DNA from: Laceyella putida | GTDB taxonomy: Bacteria; Bacillota; Bacilli; Thermoactinomycetales; Thermoactinomycetaceae | Length of the DNA stretch: 64,000 nt | Reading direction: 5' to 3' | NCBI RefSeq assembly: GCF_042665195.1 | Contig: NZ_JBHTBW010000019.1 | Coordinates: 124,001 to 188,000, forward strand | Shown here: positions 1 through 7,846 of the stretch, piece by piece | How the letters are laid out: the number at the start of each line of letters is the position of its first letter | Position numbering within the stretch: the first letter of the stretch is position 1 | Position numbers and translations under genes: made by a program | Notes under the pieces: generated by a model | What the model was told of the DNA's origin: nothing | The model's database searches: none | The model's input: the letters and a program-made list of their open reading frames with translations, nothing else

Positions 1-591
1 CCGCTGAAGCTGAAGGAAGTGCAAAGCTTCTCCGTCGATGCGTCATTGGGCGCCGATTCGTTGCGTGACAGTTTGGTTGCGGGCTTGTATGCGATTATCG
101 CCATCTTTATCTTCGTCATCGGACTGTACCGCTTGCCTGGCTTCATTGCGGTCATTACGCTGATTGCTTACGCTTATCTCAATCTGCTGACGTTTATGTT
201 GCTTGATGTGACCCTGACTTTGCCGGGAATTGCCGCGTTTATTCTCGGGATCGGGATAGCGGTCGATGCCAATATCATCATGGGCGAACGGATTCGCGAC
301 GAGCTCCGCGTCGGACGCAGCATTGCCGGTGCGGTCAAAGCGGGCTCCAAGCGTTCGTTCTTAACTATCTTTGATGCCCACATCACCACCATTATTGCGG
401 CGGTTGTACTGTTCATCTTCGGCACATCCGCGGTGAAAGGATTCTCCGTGTCCCTGATCGCGGGGATTTTAATCAGCTTTATCACTGCTGTTGCGTTGTC
501 ACGGATCATGATGACGCTACTTGTTCGATCCAATTTGCTTAAGCGTCCAGGACTGTTTGGCGTAAGGGAGGATGAGATCAGTGACCTATAA
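1..591 (+). CDS. secD: Protein translocase subunit SecD, C-terminal part (5' end outside window)
   Basis: This is the last 196 residues of SecD; the frame is open to the left edge of the window. SecD works with SecF in the membrane to drive late steps of Sec-dependent protein export using the proton gradient. The visible part is the C-terminal membrane bundle: about five hydrophobic segments with the polar SecD/SecF loop GIAVDANIIMGERIRDE near residues 80-95. It overlaps secF by 11 nt, so the two are translationally coupled. Bacillus subtilis has a fused SecDF, but here SecD ends and SecF starts separately. Assignment is firm; only the truncation limits it. Confidence 0.95.
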   Translation, partial: PLKLKEVQSFSVDASLGADSLRDSLVAGLYAIIAIFIFVIGLYRLPGFIAVITLIAYAYLNLLTFMLLDVTLTLPGIAAFILGIGIAVDANIIMGERIRDELRVGRSIAGAVKAGSKRSFLTIFDAHITTIIAAVVLFIFGTSAVKGFSVSLIAGILISFITAVALSRIMMTLLVRSNLLKRPGLFGVREDEISDL

Positions 592-1489
592 ATTGGATAT
601 CATCAAGCACCGCAAAACATATCTGCTCATCGCCCTGGCTGTGCTTGCGATTTCCGTCATATCGCTGTTGGTTCAAGGATTGAACCTAGGGATTGATTTC
701 AAGAGCGGGACGCGCCTTGACATTTCGGTCACACCCAACGCAAGCATTGAAAAAGCGCGCCAAGCCTTGGAAAGCATGGGATTTGACAACCCCAACGTCC
801 GCATTGGCGGCCAAAACAATCAGGTTGTCATCTTCCGTGTGGATAAACCGATGTCACAACCGGACATTCAAAAAATCAAAGCCAAATTTCAAGAAACGTT
901 TAAAGTGACACCCAAAGTGCAAGAGCAAAAAGTGGACCCGATCATCGGGCGCGAACTGGCCCGCAACGCGATCATGGCAACTGTCATTGCTTCACTCTTC
1001 ATCGTGGTCTATGTAGCGTTCCGCTTTGAGTGGCGCTTTGGGGTGGCCGCTGTGTTCGCGTTGGTTTATGATGCGATGTTCACCATCGGGATGTTTTCGT
1101 TGTTGCGTTTGGAAGTGGATGTCGTCTTCATCGCGGCGATCTTGACGATTGTGGGTTATTCGATCAATGATACGATCGTCATTTTTGACCGGATTCGTGA
1201 AAATCTGGACACAATGAAACCGAAGAAATGGGAAGACTTGGCCAACGTGGTAAATGTGAGCATCAATCAGACCTTAAACCGCTCTATCAATACCGTACTG
1301 ACTGTTGTATTTGCGGCGTTCGCCCTATGGCTGTTGGGTGGGGAAAGCATCAGCAACTTCTCGCTGGCGCTTTTGTTTGGCTTGGTTTCCGGCGCCTATT
1401 CTTCGATCTTCGTGGCGAGCCCGTTGTGGATCGGCTGGAAATGGAAAGCGATGCAAAAGGAAAAACAAGAATCGGTGGCAGCCGACTAA
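581..1489 (+). CDS. secF: Protein translocase subunit SecF
   Basis: SecF pairs with SecD in the membrane to assist preprotein translocation. The protein has one N-terminal membrane segment, a periplasmic-type domain (about residues 35-125) and five C-terminal membrane segments carrying the conserved GYSINDTIVIFDRIREN motif, which is diagnostic of SecF. Two starts are possible. ATG 572 directly abuts the AAGGGAGG ribosome site (564-571), leaving no spacing, whereas GTG 581 lies 9 nt after it, so GTG 581 (302 residues) is preferred. It overlaps the end of secD and is followed by a rho-independent terminator, so secD-secF form the end of one operon. Confidence 0.95.
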   Translation: MTYKLDIIKHRKTYLLIALAVLAISVISLLVQGLNLGIDFKSGTRLDISVTPNASIEKARQALESMGFDNPNVRIGGQNNQVVIFRVDKPMSQPDIQKIKAKFQETFKVTPKVQEQKVDPIIGRELARNAIMATVIASLFIVVYVAFRFEWRFGVAAVFALVYDAMFTIGMFSLLRLEVDVVFIAAILTIVGYSINDTIVIFDRIRENLDTMKPKKWEDLANVVNVSINQTLNRSINTVLTVVFAAFALWLLGGESISNFSLALLFGLVSGAYSSIFVASPLWIGWKWKAMQKEKQESVAAD

Positions 1490-1510
1490 GCTGCTGCTAT
1501 GCGCTCTGGG

Positions 1511-1545
1511 GAAGCTACAGTAAGGAGACTGTGGCTTCTTTTTTT
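1511..1545 (+). terminator. Rho-independent terminator after secF
   Basis: An 11-bp stem (GAAGCTACAGT paired with ACTGTGGCTTC, one G-U) with a 6-nt loop is followed by seven T. It closes the secD-secF transcript. Confidence 0.85.
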
Positions 1546-1580
1546 GGCAATAACTTTTCTCCTGGCCTTTTTTGTCTTTG

Positions 1581-1589
1581 TGTTATAAT
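1581..1589 (+). promoter_or_regulatory. Extended -10 promoter for recJ-apt
   Basis: TGTTATAAT is a perfect -10 box with the upstream TGn extension; no convincing -35 box lies at the right distance. The transcript would start near 1596, which excludes ATG 1592 as the recJ start and supports a GTG further downstream. Confidence 0.6.
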
Positions 1590-1618
1590 GAATGACGCGA
1601 AGTGAGGTGAACGTGGGC

Positions 1619-4039
1619 GTGTTGCATGCAAAAACGCGTTGGCATAAAGCGGAGATCGATGAAACGTTGGCTGCCAGATTGGCCGCTGATTGCGAAGTCG
1701 ACCCCTTGATCGCCCGGATGTTGGTGCGCAGGGGAATCGCCGACAGCGAGGCGGCCAAACGGTTTCTTAAGCCGAAGTTAGAAGATTTACACGATCCTTT
1801 TTTGCTTGACGGGATGGCAGAAGCGGTAGCGCGCATCAGGCAAGCGTTGACGAATAAAGAAAAAATCCTTATTTATGGAGATTATGATGCGGACGGCGTG
1901 AGTAGCACCAGCCTGTTGCTCTTCGTGATGAAAACGCTCCAGGCGGAAGTGGATTATTATATTCCCAACCGTTTTCGCGAAGGATACGGGATAAACAAAG
2001 AAGCGTTGGTCTTGGCCAAAGAGCGCGGCTTTGGGCTGGTGGTGTCCGTCGATACGGGCATTAGCGCGGTGGCAGAAGCGGAAGCGGCCAAAGAACTCGG
2101 ACTCGATCTCATCATCACGGATCACCATGAGCCGCCGGAACAGTTGCCGGACGCTTACGCGGTGATCAATCCCAAAAAGCCGGGGTGCCCCTATCCCTTT
2201 AAGATGCTGGCGGGTGTGGGGGTTGCGTTTAAACTGGCTACCGCCTTGCTTGGACGCATTCCGGAAGAGTGGTTGGAATTGGTCGCCTTGGGCACGATTG
2301 CCGACTTGGTTCCCTTGACGGATGAAAACCGCATCTTGGCGGCGTTTGGATTGAAACGGATGGAACAGCGGAAACTGATCGGATTGCGGGCCTTGTTGGA
2401 GGTAGCCGGGATCGAGCGAGAAGTGACGGCGGGACATGTGGGGTTTGCCATTGGGCCGCGGATCAATGCCAGCGGGCGCTTGGGTTCAGCTGATGCGGCC
2501 GTTCGCCTATTGACCACGGAAAATGAAGAAGAAGCGCGGCGATTGGCGGAAGAGCTGGATGAGATGAACCGGGAACGGCAAGAATTAGTGGAAGAGATGA
2601 CCCAAGAGGCGATTGCGGAAGTGGAACGGGACAAAGATCAGCACCAACACGTGATCGTCATTGCCAAAAAAGGTTGGAACGTGGGCGTGGTCGGCATTGT
2701 CGCGTCCCGTTTGGTGGAAAAATATTACCGTCCTGTCATTGTGCTGAGTATTGATGAGGAGAAGGGCATGGCCAAAGGTTCCGCGCGCAGCATCGCCGCC
2801 TTTCATCTATATCAAGCGCTGGCGGAGTGTCGGGAATGGTTGCCTCACTTTGGTGGGCATGCGATGGCGGCGGGCATGACGTTGCCCCTTGAAAACATTC
2901 CCGCTTTGCATCAAAAGCTCAGCCAACTGGCTCAGCAGTGGTTGACTGAAGAAGATTACGTGCCGCAAACGGTATTGGAAGATGAACTCAGTTTAGGGCA
3001 GATCCAGCTGCCTTTAATTGATCAAATCGAAGCCCTTGCCCCTTATGGCATGGGAAATCCCACTCCCCTGTTCGCTTTGAACAACCTGAAGTTGTCCCGT
3101 TTGCAGTTGATGGGACGATCCAATGAACATGTGAAGATGATCGTGCAGGATGAGGCCCATCTCTTAGAAGCGGTTGCTTTTCGGGCGGGCGGCATGGAAA
3201 GGGAGATTGCCCCCTACGCAAGACTGCATGTGTTGGGGGAATTGCAGGTGAACGAATGGAACGGGAAACGTTCCCCACAGTTGATTGTCCGTGATGTTGC
3301 GATCCCGCATTTGCAGATTTTCGATTGGCGTAGCAACCGCAAGCAATTGGATCGCTTCTCTGAGATGGATACGGATCAATGTCTCTTTGTCTGTTCGGCG
3401 GGTACCGAGGATGAGACGCTGTTGCGACAATCCAAGTACAAGGTGGCTTCCTGGGAAGAGCTGGAGCGGGATCAGTGGGACGAGGCGGAGATCAAACAAG
3501 CGAAACATGTGGTATGGGTGCAGGCGCCCCCCACGATGTCGTTATGCAAAAAAGGGTTGCCTTTTTTTGCTGATGCGGAACGGTTCTATCTGTTGTTCGG
3601 CGATAAAGAGTTTGACGATATGTTGGTCAAAACACCAACACGGGAGGAATTTAAGAAGTTGTATCGTGTGTTGGCCGGAAAGGAAAAGCTCTCTTTGTCC
3701 AAACATTTTTCTTCTTTAGCCCGGGTTACGGGATTGCAAAAACGCGCGCTTTCCTTTATGATTCAAGTGTTTGCGGAGTGTGGCTTTATTTCGATCGATC
3801 AAGATGAAATCAAAATTCATCGTAACCCAAACAAAAAACCATTAACTGAATCGGCACATTATCAAAAACAAATGGAACGAGAAGAAGTGTTTCGCACCCT
3901 TGTGTACTCAACGTATCTGGAGTTGTGTCAGTTCTTGGTATCAACGATTGCTTTTACACATATAGGAGGCTTAGCTAATGAACTTCAAAGAGAAAATTCG
4001 AGTGATTCCAGACTATCCGCAACCGGGGATCCGTTTTAA
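1619..4039 (+). CDS. recJ: Single-stranded-DNA-specific exonuclease RecJ
   Basis: RecJ degrades single-stranded DNA 5' to 3' in recombination and repair. DHH-family motifs are visible: DYDADGVSSTS near residue 85, TDHHEPPE near 166 and the DHHA1 motif GGHAMAAG near 411, followed by an OB-like region and the C-terminal domain typical of Firmicute RecJ. The promoter -10 box lies just upstream, so the start is taken as GTG 1619, 9 nt after GAGGTG; GTG 1613 is possible. About 806 residues, slightly longer than the Bacillus protein. The last 20 residues run through the apt ribosome site and 62 nt into apt, an unusually long overlap that suggests a lost stop codon or a late frameshift. Confidence 0.93.
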   Translation: MLHAKTRWHKAEIDETLAARLAADCEVDPLIARMLVRRGIADSEAAKRFLKPKLEDLHDPFLLDGMAEAVARIRQALTNKEKILIYGDYDADGVSSTSLLLFVMKTLQAEVDYYIPNRFREGYGINKEALVLAKERGFGLVVSVDTGISAVAEAEAAKELGLDLIITDHHEPPEQLPDAYAVINPKKPGCPYPFKMLAGVGVAFKLATALLGRIPEEWLELVALGTIADLVPLTDENRILAAFGLKRMEQRKLIGLRALLEVAGIEREVTAGHVGFAIGPRINASGRLGSADAAVRLLTTENEEEARRLAEELDEMNRERQELVEEMTQEAIAEVERDKDQHQHVIVIAKKGWNVGVVGIVASRLVEKYYRPVIVLSIDEEKGMAKGSARSIAAFHLYQALAECREWLPHFGGHAMAAGMTLPLENIPALHQKLSQLAQQWLTEEDYVPQTVLEDELSLGQIQLPLIDQIEALAPYGMGNPTPLFALNNLKLSRLQLMGRSNEHVKMIVQDEAHLLEAVAFRAGGMEREIAPYARLHVLGELQVNEWNGKRSPQLIVRDVAIPHLQIFDWRSNRKQLDRFSEMDTDQCLFVCSAGTEDETLLRQSKYKVASWEELERDQWDEAEIKQAKHVVWVQAPPTMSLCKKGLPFFADAERFYLLFGDKEFDDMLVKTPTREEFKKLYRVLAGKEKLSLSKHFSSLARVTGLQKRALSFMIQVFAECGFISIDQDEIKIHRNPNKKPLTESAHYQKQMEREEVFRTLVYSTYLELCQFLVSTIAFTHIGGLANELQRENSSDSRLSATGDPF

Positions 4040-4493
4040 AGATATCACCACCCTCTTAAAAGACGGCGCAGCATATCAAGCAGCGATTGACCAATTGAAA
4101 GAGCAATTGAAAGGCAAAGAAATCGATGTAATCGTGGGACCGGAAGCGCGAGGCTTTGTCGTGGGAGCACCCTTGGCCTATGCTTTGGGGGTTGGCTTTG
4201 TGCCCGTTCGCAAAAAAGGAAAGTTGCCAAGTGAAACGATTGAAGCCAATTACAGCTTGGAATACGGAAAAGATTCGCTCGCTATGCACAAAGATGCGAT
4301 TCAACCAGGCCAAAAAGTGTTGATCGCCGATGACTTGCTGGCCACGGGCGGAACGATTTCCGCTACCTTGGACTTGGTCAAGCAATTACAAGGTGTGCCG
4401 GTGGCCGCCGCGTTCCTGATCGAGTTGAACTATCTGGAAGGCCGCAAGAAATTGGATGGACTCGATGTGGTTTCCTTAGTACAATATGATTAA
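3978..4493 (+). CDS. apt: Adenine phosphoribosyltransferase
   Basis: Converts adenine and PRPP to AMP in cytosolic purine salvage. The 171-residue length is standard. The type I phosphoribosyltransferase PRPP-binding motif VLIADDLLATGGT is at about residues 113-125, and the conserved PEARGF motif lies near residue 54. The ATG follows a strong ATAGGAGG site. It is co-transcribed with recJ, an arrangement common in Firmicutes, where apt is often followed by relA; here the next genes are unrelated. A weak hairpin (AGTCACCC with GGGGTGGCT, 4500-4525) follows the stop and may end the transcript. Confidence 0.97.
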   Translation: MNFKEKIRVIPDYPQPGIRFKDITTLLKDGAAYQAAIDQLKEQLKGKEIDVIVGPEARGFVVGAPLAYALGVGFVPVRKKGKLPSETIEANYSLEYGKDSLAMHKDAIQPGQKVLIADDLLATGGTISATLDLVKQLQGVPVAAAFLIELNYLEGRKKLDGLDVVSLVQYD

Positions 4494-4547
4494 GAAACAA
4501 AGTCACCCTGGTGTGGGGTGGCTTCATTTGTTGAAAGAGGTGTCTGA

Positions 4548-4658
4548 ATGATCGAAACAGAGCGACTTTTGTTTCGGCCTTATCGGGAGGATGACGGTAG
4601 AGCTTATCGCTACATCTGGCGTGGCAACCCACATCCATCCACGATAGTTCCATCCTAA
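4548..4658 (+). pseudogene. GNAT N-acetyltransferase, N-terminal stub
   Basis: Good spacing from an AAAGAGGTG site leads to an ATG and a 36-codon frame starting MIETERLLFRPYREDD, the typical opening of RimJ/RimL-type GNAT acetyltransferases. After about 16 residues the similarity stops and the frame ends at 4656-4658. The acetyl-CoA-binding core is absent. The sequence that follows resembles an IS200/IS605 remnant, so the gene was probably interrupted and then lost its remainder. It is too short to be functional as a GNAT enzyme. Confidence 0.6.
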
Positions 4659-4860
4659 ATTTTGACGTAGCGTCCATTCGCTAGACAGGAATCATTTTAC
4701 GGTAGGACTGTTTCCTCCTACCAACCCCATATGATTCAGTTATCAATGTTCGAGTATTTTAACGAGTTTTCGCTTAAATGATAGTTTTAAGTGTTTCCGC
4801 ACTCCATGTCAATATTATGCGGTTGCTCTAAGCATCCCCCACAAGGGGGAGCTTATTTTT
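4659..4860 (-). mobile_element. Probable IS200/IS605-family remnant with an omega-RNA-like stem
   Basis: No coding capacity remains. At 4694-4732 the plus strand reads ATTTTAC, a 7-bp stem (GGTAGGA with TCCTACC, 8-nt loop), then AACCCCATAT. The same flanks around a different but fully paired 7-bp stem occur at 58038-58082 inside a clearly delimited IS605-type element. The element sense strand would be minus, as at 58 kb. Borders cannot be fixed here, and no intact tnpA or tnpB is present. A hairpin near 4830 may be a terminator unrelated to it. Confidence 0.5.
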
Positions 4861-4864
4861 TTGT
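4830..4864 (+). terminator. Terminator-like hairpin
   Basis: The left arm AAGCATCCCCC pairs with GGGGGAGCTT (one bulge), followed by ATTTTTTTG. It separates the decayed locus from the downstream small gene. Confidence 0.6.
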
Positions 4865-4901
4865 TATTCTGTATTAATACAGAGGTTGCATTATGCACTC
4901 T

Positions 4902-4909
4902 GTTATAAT
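4902..4909 (+). promoter_or_regulatory. Extended -10 promoter for the 49-aa gene
   Basis: GTTATAAT with TG one base upstream is an extended -10 box, 42 nt before the small gene's TTG start. The -35 region is weak. Confidence 0.45.
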
Positions 4910-4950
4910 ATAATGAATATAAATTCATTTACAGTTGGGAGGAAATCTTC

Positions 4951-5100
4951 TTGATATCCCATTCCTTTGCCTATGAGGCATCGTTCGTTGAGGAGAAGGT
5001 TGAGCAAACGAACAGAGACAATGAACAATGGGCAGAAGAGTCACCAGAAAAAATCATTCGCGATTATTTGTTTGAATATTATAATAGAGGCAGCAAATAA
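4951..5100 (+). CDS. Small acidic protein of unknown function (49 aa)
   Basis: A 49-codon frame begins at TTG, 8 nt after a strong GGGAGG site, and ends just before a perfect rho-independent terminator; an extended -10 promoter lies upstream. The gene is thus a complete self-contained unit despite its size. The product is soluble, rich in Glu and aromatic residues, and ends with SPEKIIRDYLFEYYNRGSK, which looks like an amphipathic helix. It has no signal peptide, membrane segment or cysteines. I do not recognise the family; a small regulatory or sporulation-associated protein is possible but unproven. Confidence 0.6.
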   Translation: MISHSFAYEASFVEEKVEQTNRDNEQWAEESPEKIIRDYLFEYYNRGSK

Positions 5101-5104
5101 ATAG

Positions 5105-5126
5105 GTCGGCCAACGCCGACTTTTTT
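5105..5126 (+). terminator. Rho-independent terminator
   Basis: Perfect 6-bp stem GTCGGC/GCCGAC with a 4-nt loop and six T, five bases after the small gene. Confidence 0.85.
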
Positions 5127-5188
5127 CTTTGCTTCGCGGCATGATATAGTGAAGAAAGAGTTGGTTTGGAAAGGCGGGGTGACGATCC

Positions 5189-7483
5189 ATGGCGAGAATC
5201 CGCGTTTCGCGCAAATGGTTTGCCAAGTATCGCAACCTTCAAGATGCCATTGTCGATGCGACACCAGGCACGACGATTGAGGTTGAACCAGGCATCTACC
5301 ATGAAGATTTATGGATTGATCGCTATATTGAAATCGTTGGCCTTGGCGCCCAGGGCGATGTTGTGATTCAGGGCAAAAAGCTTGCCACGGTCGAGATGGG
5401 GACCGGCTATGCGGTGATCAAAAATGTCACCATCAAGCAATCGCGCAATGTACAAGCTCCTGTTGTGCTGATGAATAAAGGCTCTTTGGTTTTGGAAGAT
5501 TGTCACGTCTTGGCAGGCAAGAGCCCGGCGATCTCGATCTTGCATGATGAGGCCGAGCCGATTGTGCGCAGATCGTTGGTGTTCAGCGAGAAAAATGTGG
5601 CAGTCCAATGCCAAAGCATGGGGAAAATCCTGTTTGAACAATGCGAACTCCTCAGTCATGGCGACTTGGCTGTGGTGTTCATTGCACAGGGAAACCCCAC
5701 TTTTCGCAAATGCAAGTTGACGGGTACGTTGGGGTATGGGGTGTTTGTGGAAGAAGCGGGGCAAGGCCAATTTGAAGAGTGCAACCTGTACGGATTCCAT
5801 CACAGTCCCGCGGTGGGGATTCACGGAGGCAATCCGACGTTTTTGCGGTCGCAGATTCATGATGGCAAAGCCACAGGCATTGTGATTCAAGGAGGAAAAG
5901 GTGTTTTTGAGGAATGCAAATGCTTTGCCCTTGGCAAAGAGCGGGCAGCGGTGCGGGTAGCGGGACGCGCTCATCCTCGCTTTCATCATACGGAGATCAA
6001 AAACTGTCCCGGAGGGGCCTTTCTCTTTGAAGAGGAAGCAAGCGGCATCGTGGAGCACTGCGACTTGTATGGGTTTATCGATAAGCCCGCAGTGGTGATT
6101 CGGACGGAGGCGCAACCCCAATTTTTGCGGACACGGATTCACGATGGTGACCAAGGGGCCATCACTTGCTATCACAACGGAAAAGGAATTGTGGAAAGTT
6201 GTGACCTGTTTGGGTTTAACCGCGCCATTGTCACCGTGCTTGATGATGGACGGTTGGATTTGTTGCGTTCCAAGGTATACAACGGACAAGAGTATGGGGT
6301 TTATTTTGCGCAAAAGGCGGAAGGGATTTTGCAAGAGACGGAGATAAGCCACTTTCCTTTCCGGGGTGCCGTCTGTGTGGCCCATGCCGCGGATCCCACG
6401 TTGATTCGTTGCCGCATATCCGATTCAAAAGTGGGGATACACGTCATCGACAATGGACGGGGAACGTTTGAAGAGTGTTTGGTGACGCAATGTGAGGATG
6501 CGCCGTGGTTAGTGGAGAATGGGCATCCGACCATCCGCCATTGCCGGACGGATCAACCTTTATCCTCCCCCAAACCATCCGATCAGGCTGCCGCGGATGA
6601 GGAACCGCTCCAAGCTTTATATGCCGAATGGGCCCATGTCATAGGGCAAGAAAAAGTAAAACATAAGATGCGGGATGTGATTGCTTACTTGGACTATCAA
6701 CAAGACCGTAAGCAATTGGGTTTGCCGCTTTCAGATGAGATGCCGATTCACGCGGTCTTTTATGGTCAGCCAGAAACCGGCAAGCGGGAGATGGCCCGTT
6801 GTTATGGACGGATATTGCAGAAGATGGGCATCTTGTCCACTGACCGGGTAACCCATGTCGATGGAAGGTATTTAGTGAAGCAACCAGGGGAAGCCATGCT
6901 GCAAGAGTGGCGCCGTTTAGTCAATGAGGGGAATGGGGGTGTTCTCTTGATTGAACATCTGCCCCTTTTGACCAAAACCGAAAGTGCGCTTGCCCAAGGG
7001 CAAATCATTTTAGAGCAGCTTTATCAGATGTTGCAGAAGCGGGAGGCGGATTGCGCCCTTATCTTTGCGGGTGATGAACGGTCGCTCAAGGAGTGGCTGG
7101 CAGGACAGGTATGGTTGACGAACTTGGTGAAAAACCACTTTGTCTTCACTCCCTATTCGCCTAATGAGTTGGCGATGTATTTTGAGCGTTTCGCGCATGA
7201 AGAACAGTATATGATCCATCCTTCGGCCAGGGAAGAATGGCTCAAGGCGATGAATGAGATATATCGGACTGAAGAAGGGAAAAGCCAGTTAGAGCGGCTG
7301 CGACGGTACTTCCAAAAAGTAAAATTCAATCATGGACGGAGATGTGCCAAACTGCCTAAAGAAAAGCGGAACAAAGAGATGCTGGTCACCTTTTTGCCCG
7401 AAGACTTTGTGATGACGGAAGACACGGATATACGTCCGGAGAATCCGGCATGGTTGTCTGAAATCGAGCGATTTCTGCATTGA
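5189..7483 (+). CDS. Right-handed beta-helix protein fused to a degenerate SpoVK/CbxX-like AAA domain
   Basis: 764 residues, start ATG 5189 about 6 nt after a GGCGGGGTGA site. Residues about 15-450 are a long parallel beta-helix of pectate-lyase/CASH type: repeats of 22-24 residues with patterns such as GKGVFEEC, GQGQFEEC and GRGTFEEC. Residues about 470-740 resemble the AAA+ ATPase of SpoVK/CbxX, starting with HVIGQEKVKHKMRDVIAY. The Walker A is GQPETGKREM (Arg where Ser/Thr should be), and the Walker B position reads GGVLLIEHL with no Asp-Glu pair, so ATP hydrolysis is doubtful. No signal peptide: cytosolic. It stands alone between terminators. A sporulation role is only a guess from the SpoVK likeness. 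Confidence 0.75.
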   Translation: MARIRVSRKWFAKYRNLQDAIVDATPGTTIEVEPGIYHEDLWIDRYIEIVGLGAQGDVVIQGKKLATVEMGTGYAVIKNVTIKQSRNVQAPVVLMNKGSLVLEDCHVLAGKSPAISILHDEAEPIVRRSLVFSEKNVAVQCQSMGKILFEQCELLSHGDLAVVFIAQGNPTFRKCKLTGTLGYGVFVEEAGQGQFEECNLYGFHHSPAVGIHGGNPTFLRSQIHDGKATGIVIQGGKGVFEECKCFALGKERAAVRVAGRAHPRFHHTEIKNCPGGAFLFEEEASGIVEHCDLYGFIDKPAVVIRTEAQPQFLRTRIHDGDQGAITCYHNGKGIVESCDLFGFNRAIVTVLDDGRLDLLRSKVYNGQEYGVYFAQKAEGILQETEISHFPFRGAVCVAHAADPTLIRCRISDSKVGIHVIDNGRGTFEECLVTQCEDAPWLVENGHPTIRHCRTDQPLSSPKPSDQAAADEEPLQALYAEWAHVIGQEKVKHKMRDVIAYLDYQQDRKQLGLPLSDEMPIHAVFYGQPETGKREMARCYGRILQKMGILSTDRVTHVDGRYLVKQPGEAMLQEWRRLVNEGNGGVLLIEHLPLLTKTESALAQGQIILEQLYQMLQKREADCALIFAGDERSLKEWLAGQVWLTNLVKNHFVFTPYSPNELAMYFERFAHEEQYMIHPSAREEWLKAMNEIYRTEEGKSQLERLRRYFQKVKFNHGRRCAKLPKEKRNKEMLVTFLPEDFVMTEDTDIRPENPAWLSEIERFLH

Positions 7484-7520
7484 AACAAGAAGTGGAAAGT
7501 TTATCCACTTCTTGTTTTGT
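7484..7520 (+). terminator. Rho-independent terminator
   Basis: Perfect 12-bp stem AACAAGAAGTGG/CCACTTCTTGTT with a 9-nt loop, then TTGTTTC, directly after the stop codon. Confidence 0.9.
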
Positions 7521-7846
7521 TTCTGTCAAGCTTCAAGTAAGCCAAGTTCTTCTTTTTGGGTTATAATGATAATCCGTAAAGTTATAAAAAATTACCTTGA
7601 CAATTCAGGTTTATGTCAAGTGAATTGCTTTATCATATTTAGATTGTTGATGGAGGCGGATTTTGAGTCTTCGTTCGTTCCTAGGTTGCCTTGTAGGGAA
7701 GCACCTCCCGGTATCGAAGCTATCATCCGCAGGGTACAGGCAAAACGCCTTTCGCTCTAATGGCTCTGCTGGTTTACGCATTATTCCGAAGTTCATCAGA
7801 CAAACAATCACGGGACGGAATGTCCATGTTGAAGGGGGTGAGTCGT
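7521..7846. other. Intergenic region upstream of the first azoreductase
   Basis: No supported gene. A TATAAT near 7562 and a TTGACA near 7599 occur but are not correctly spaced partners. Segments 7659-7676 and 7733-7745 recur, in the same order and orientation, on the minus strand at 33049-32893, which suggests a short dispersed repeat (matched by eye). No T-box or other riboswitch signature was found. Confidence 0.4.

Noticed and set aside
5309..6385. 358-codon minus-strand frame inside the beta-helix gene
   Set aside because: Antisense shadow of the repeated beta-helix coding sequence; no start signals and no recognisable domains.
7599..7635. TTGACA upstream of the first azoreductase as a promoter
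   Set aside because: No -10 box lies 16-18 bp downstream, and the start codon is more than 240 bp away.
7512..7760. 82-codon frame before the first azoreductase
   Set aside because: It starts inside the terminator arm of the preceding gene and shows no coding character.
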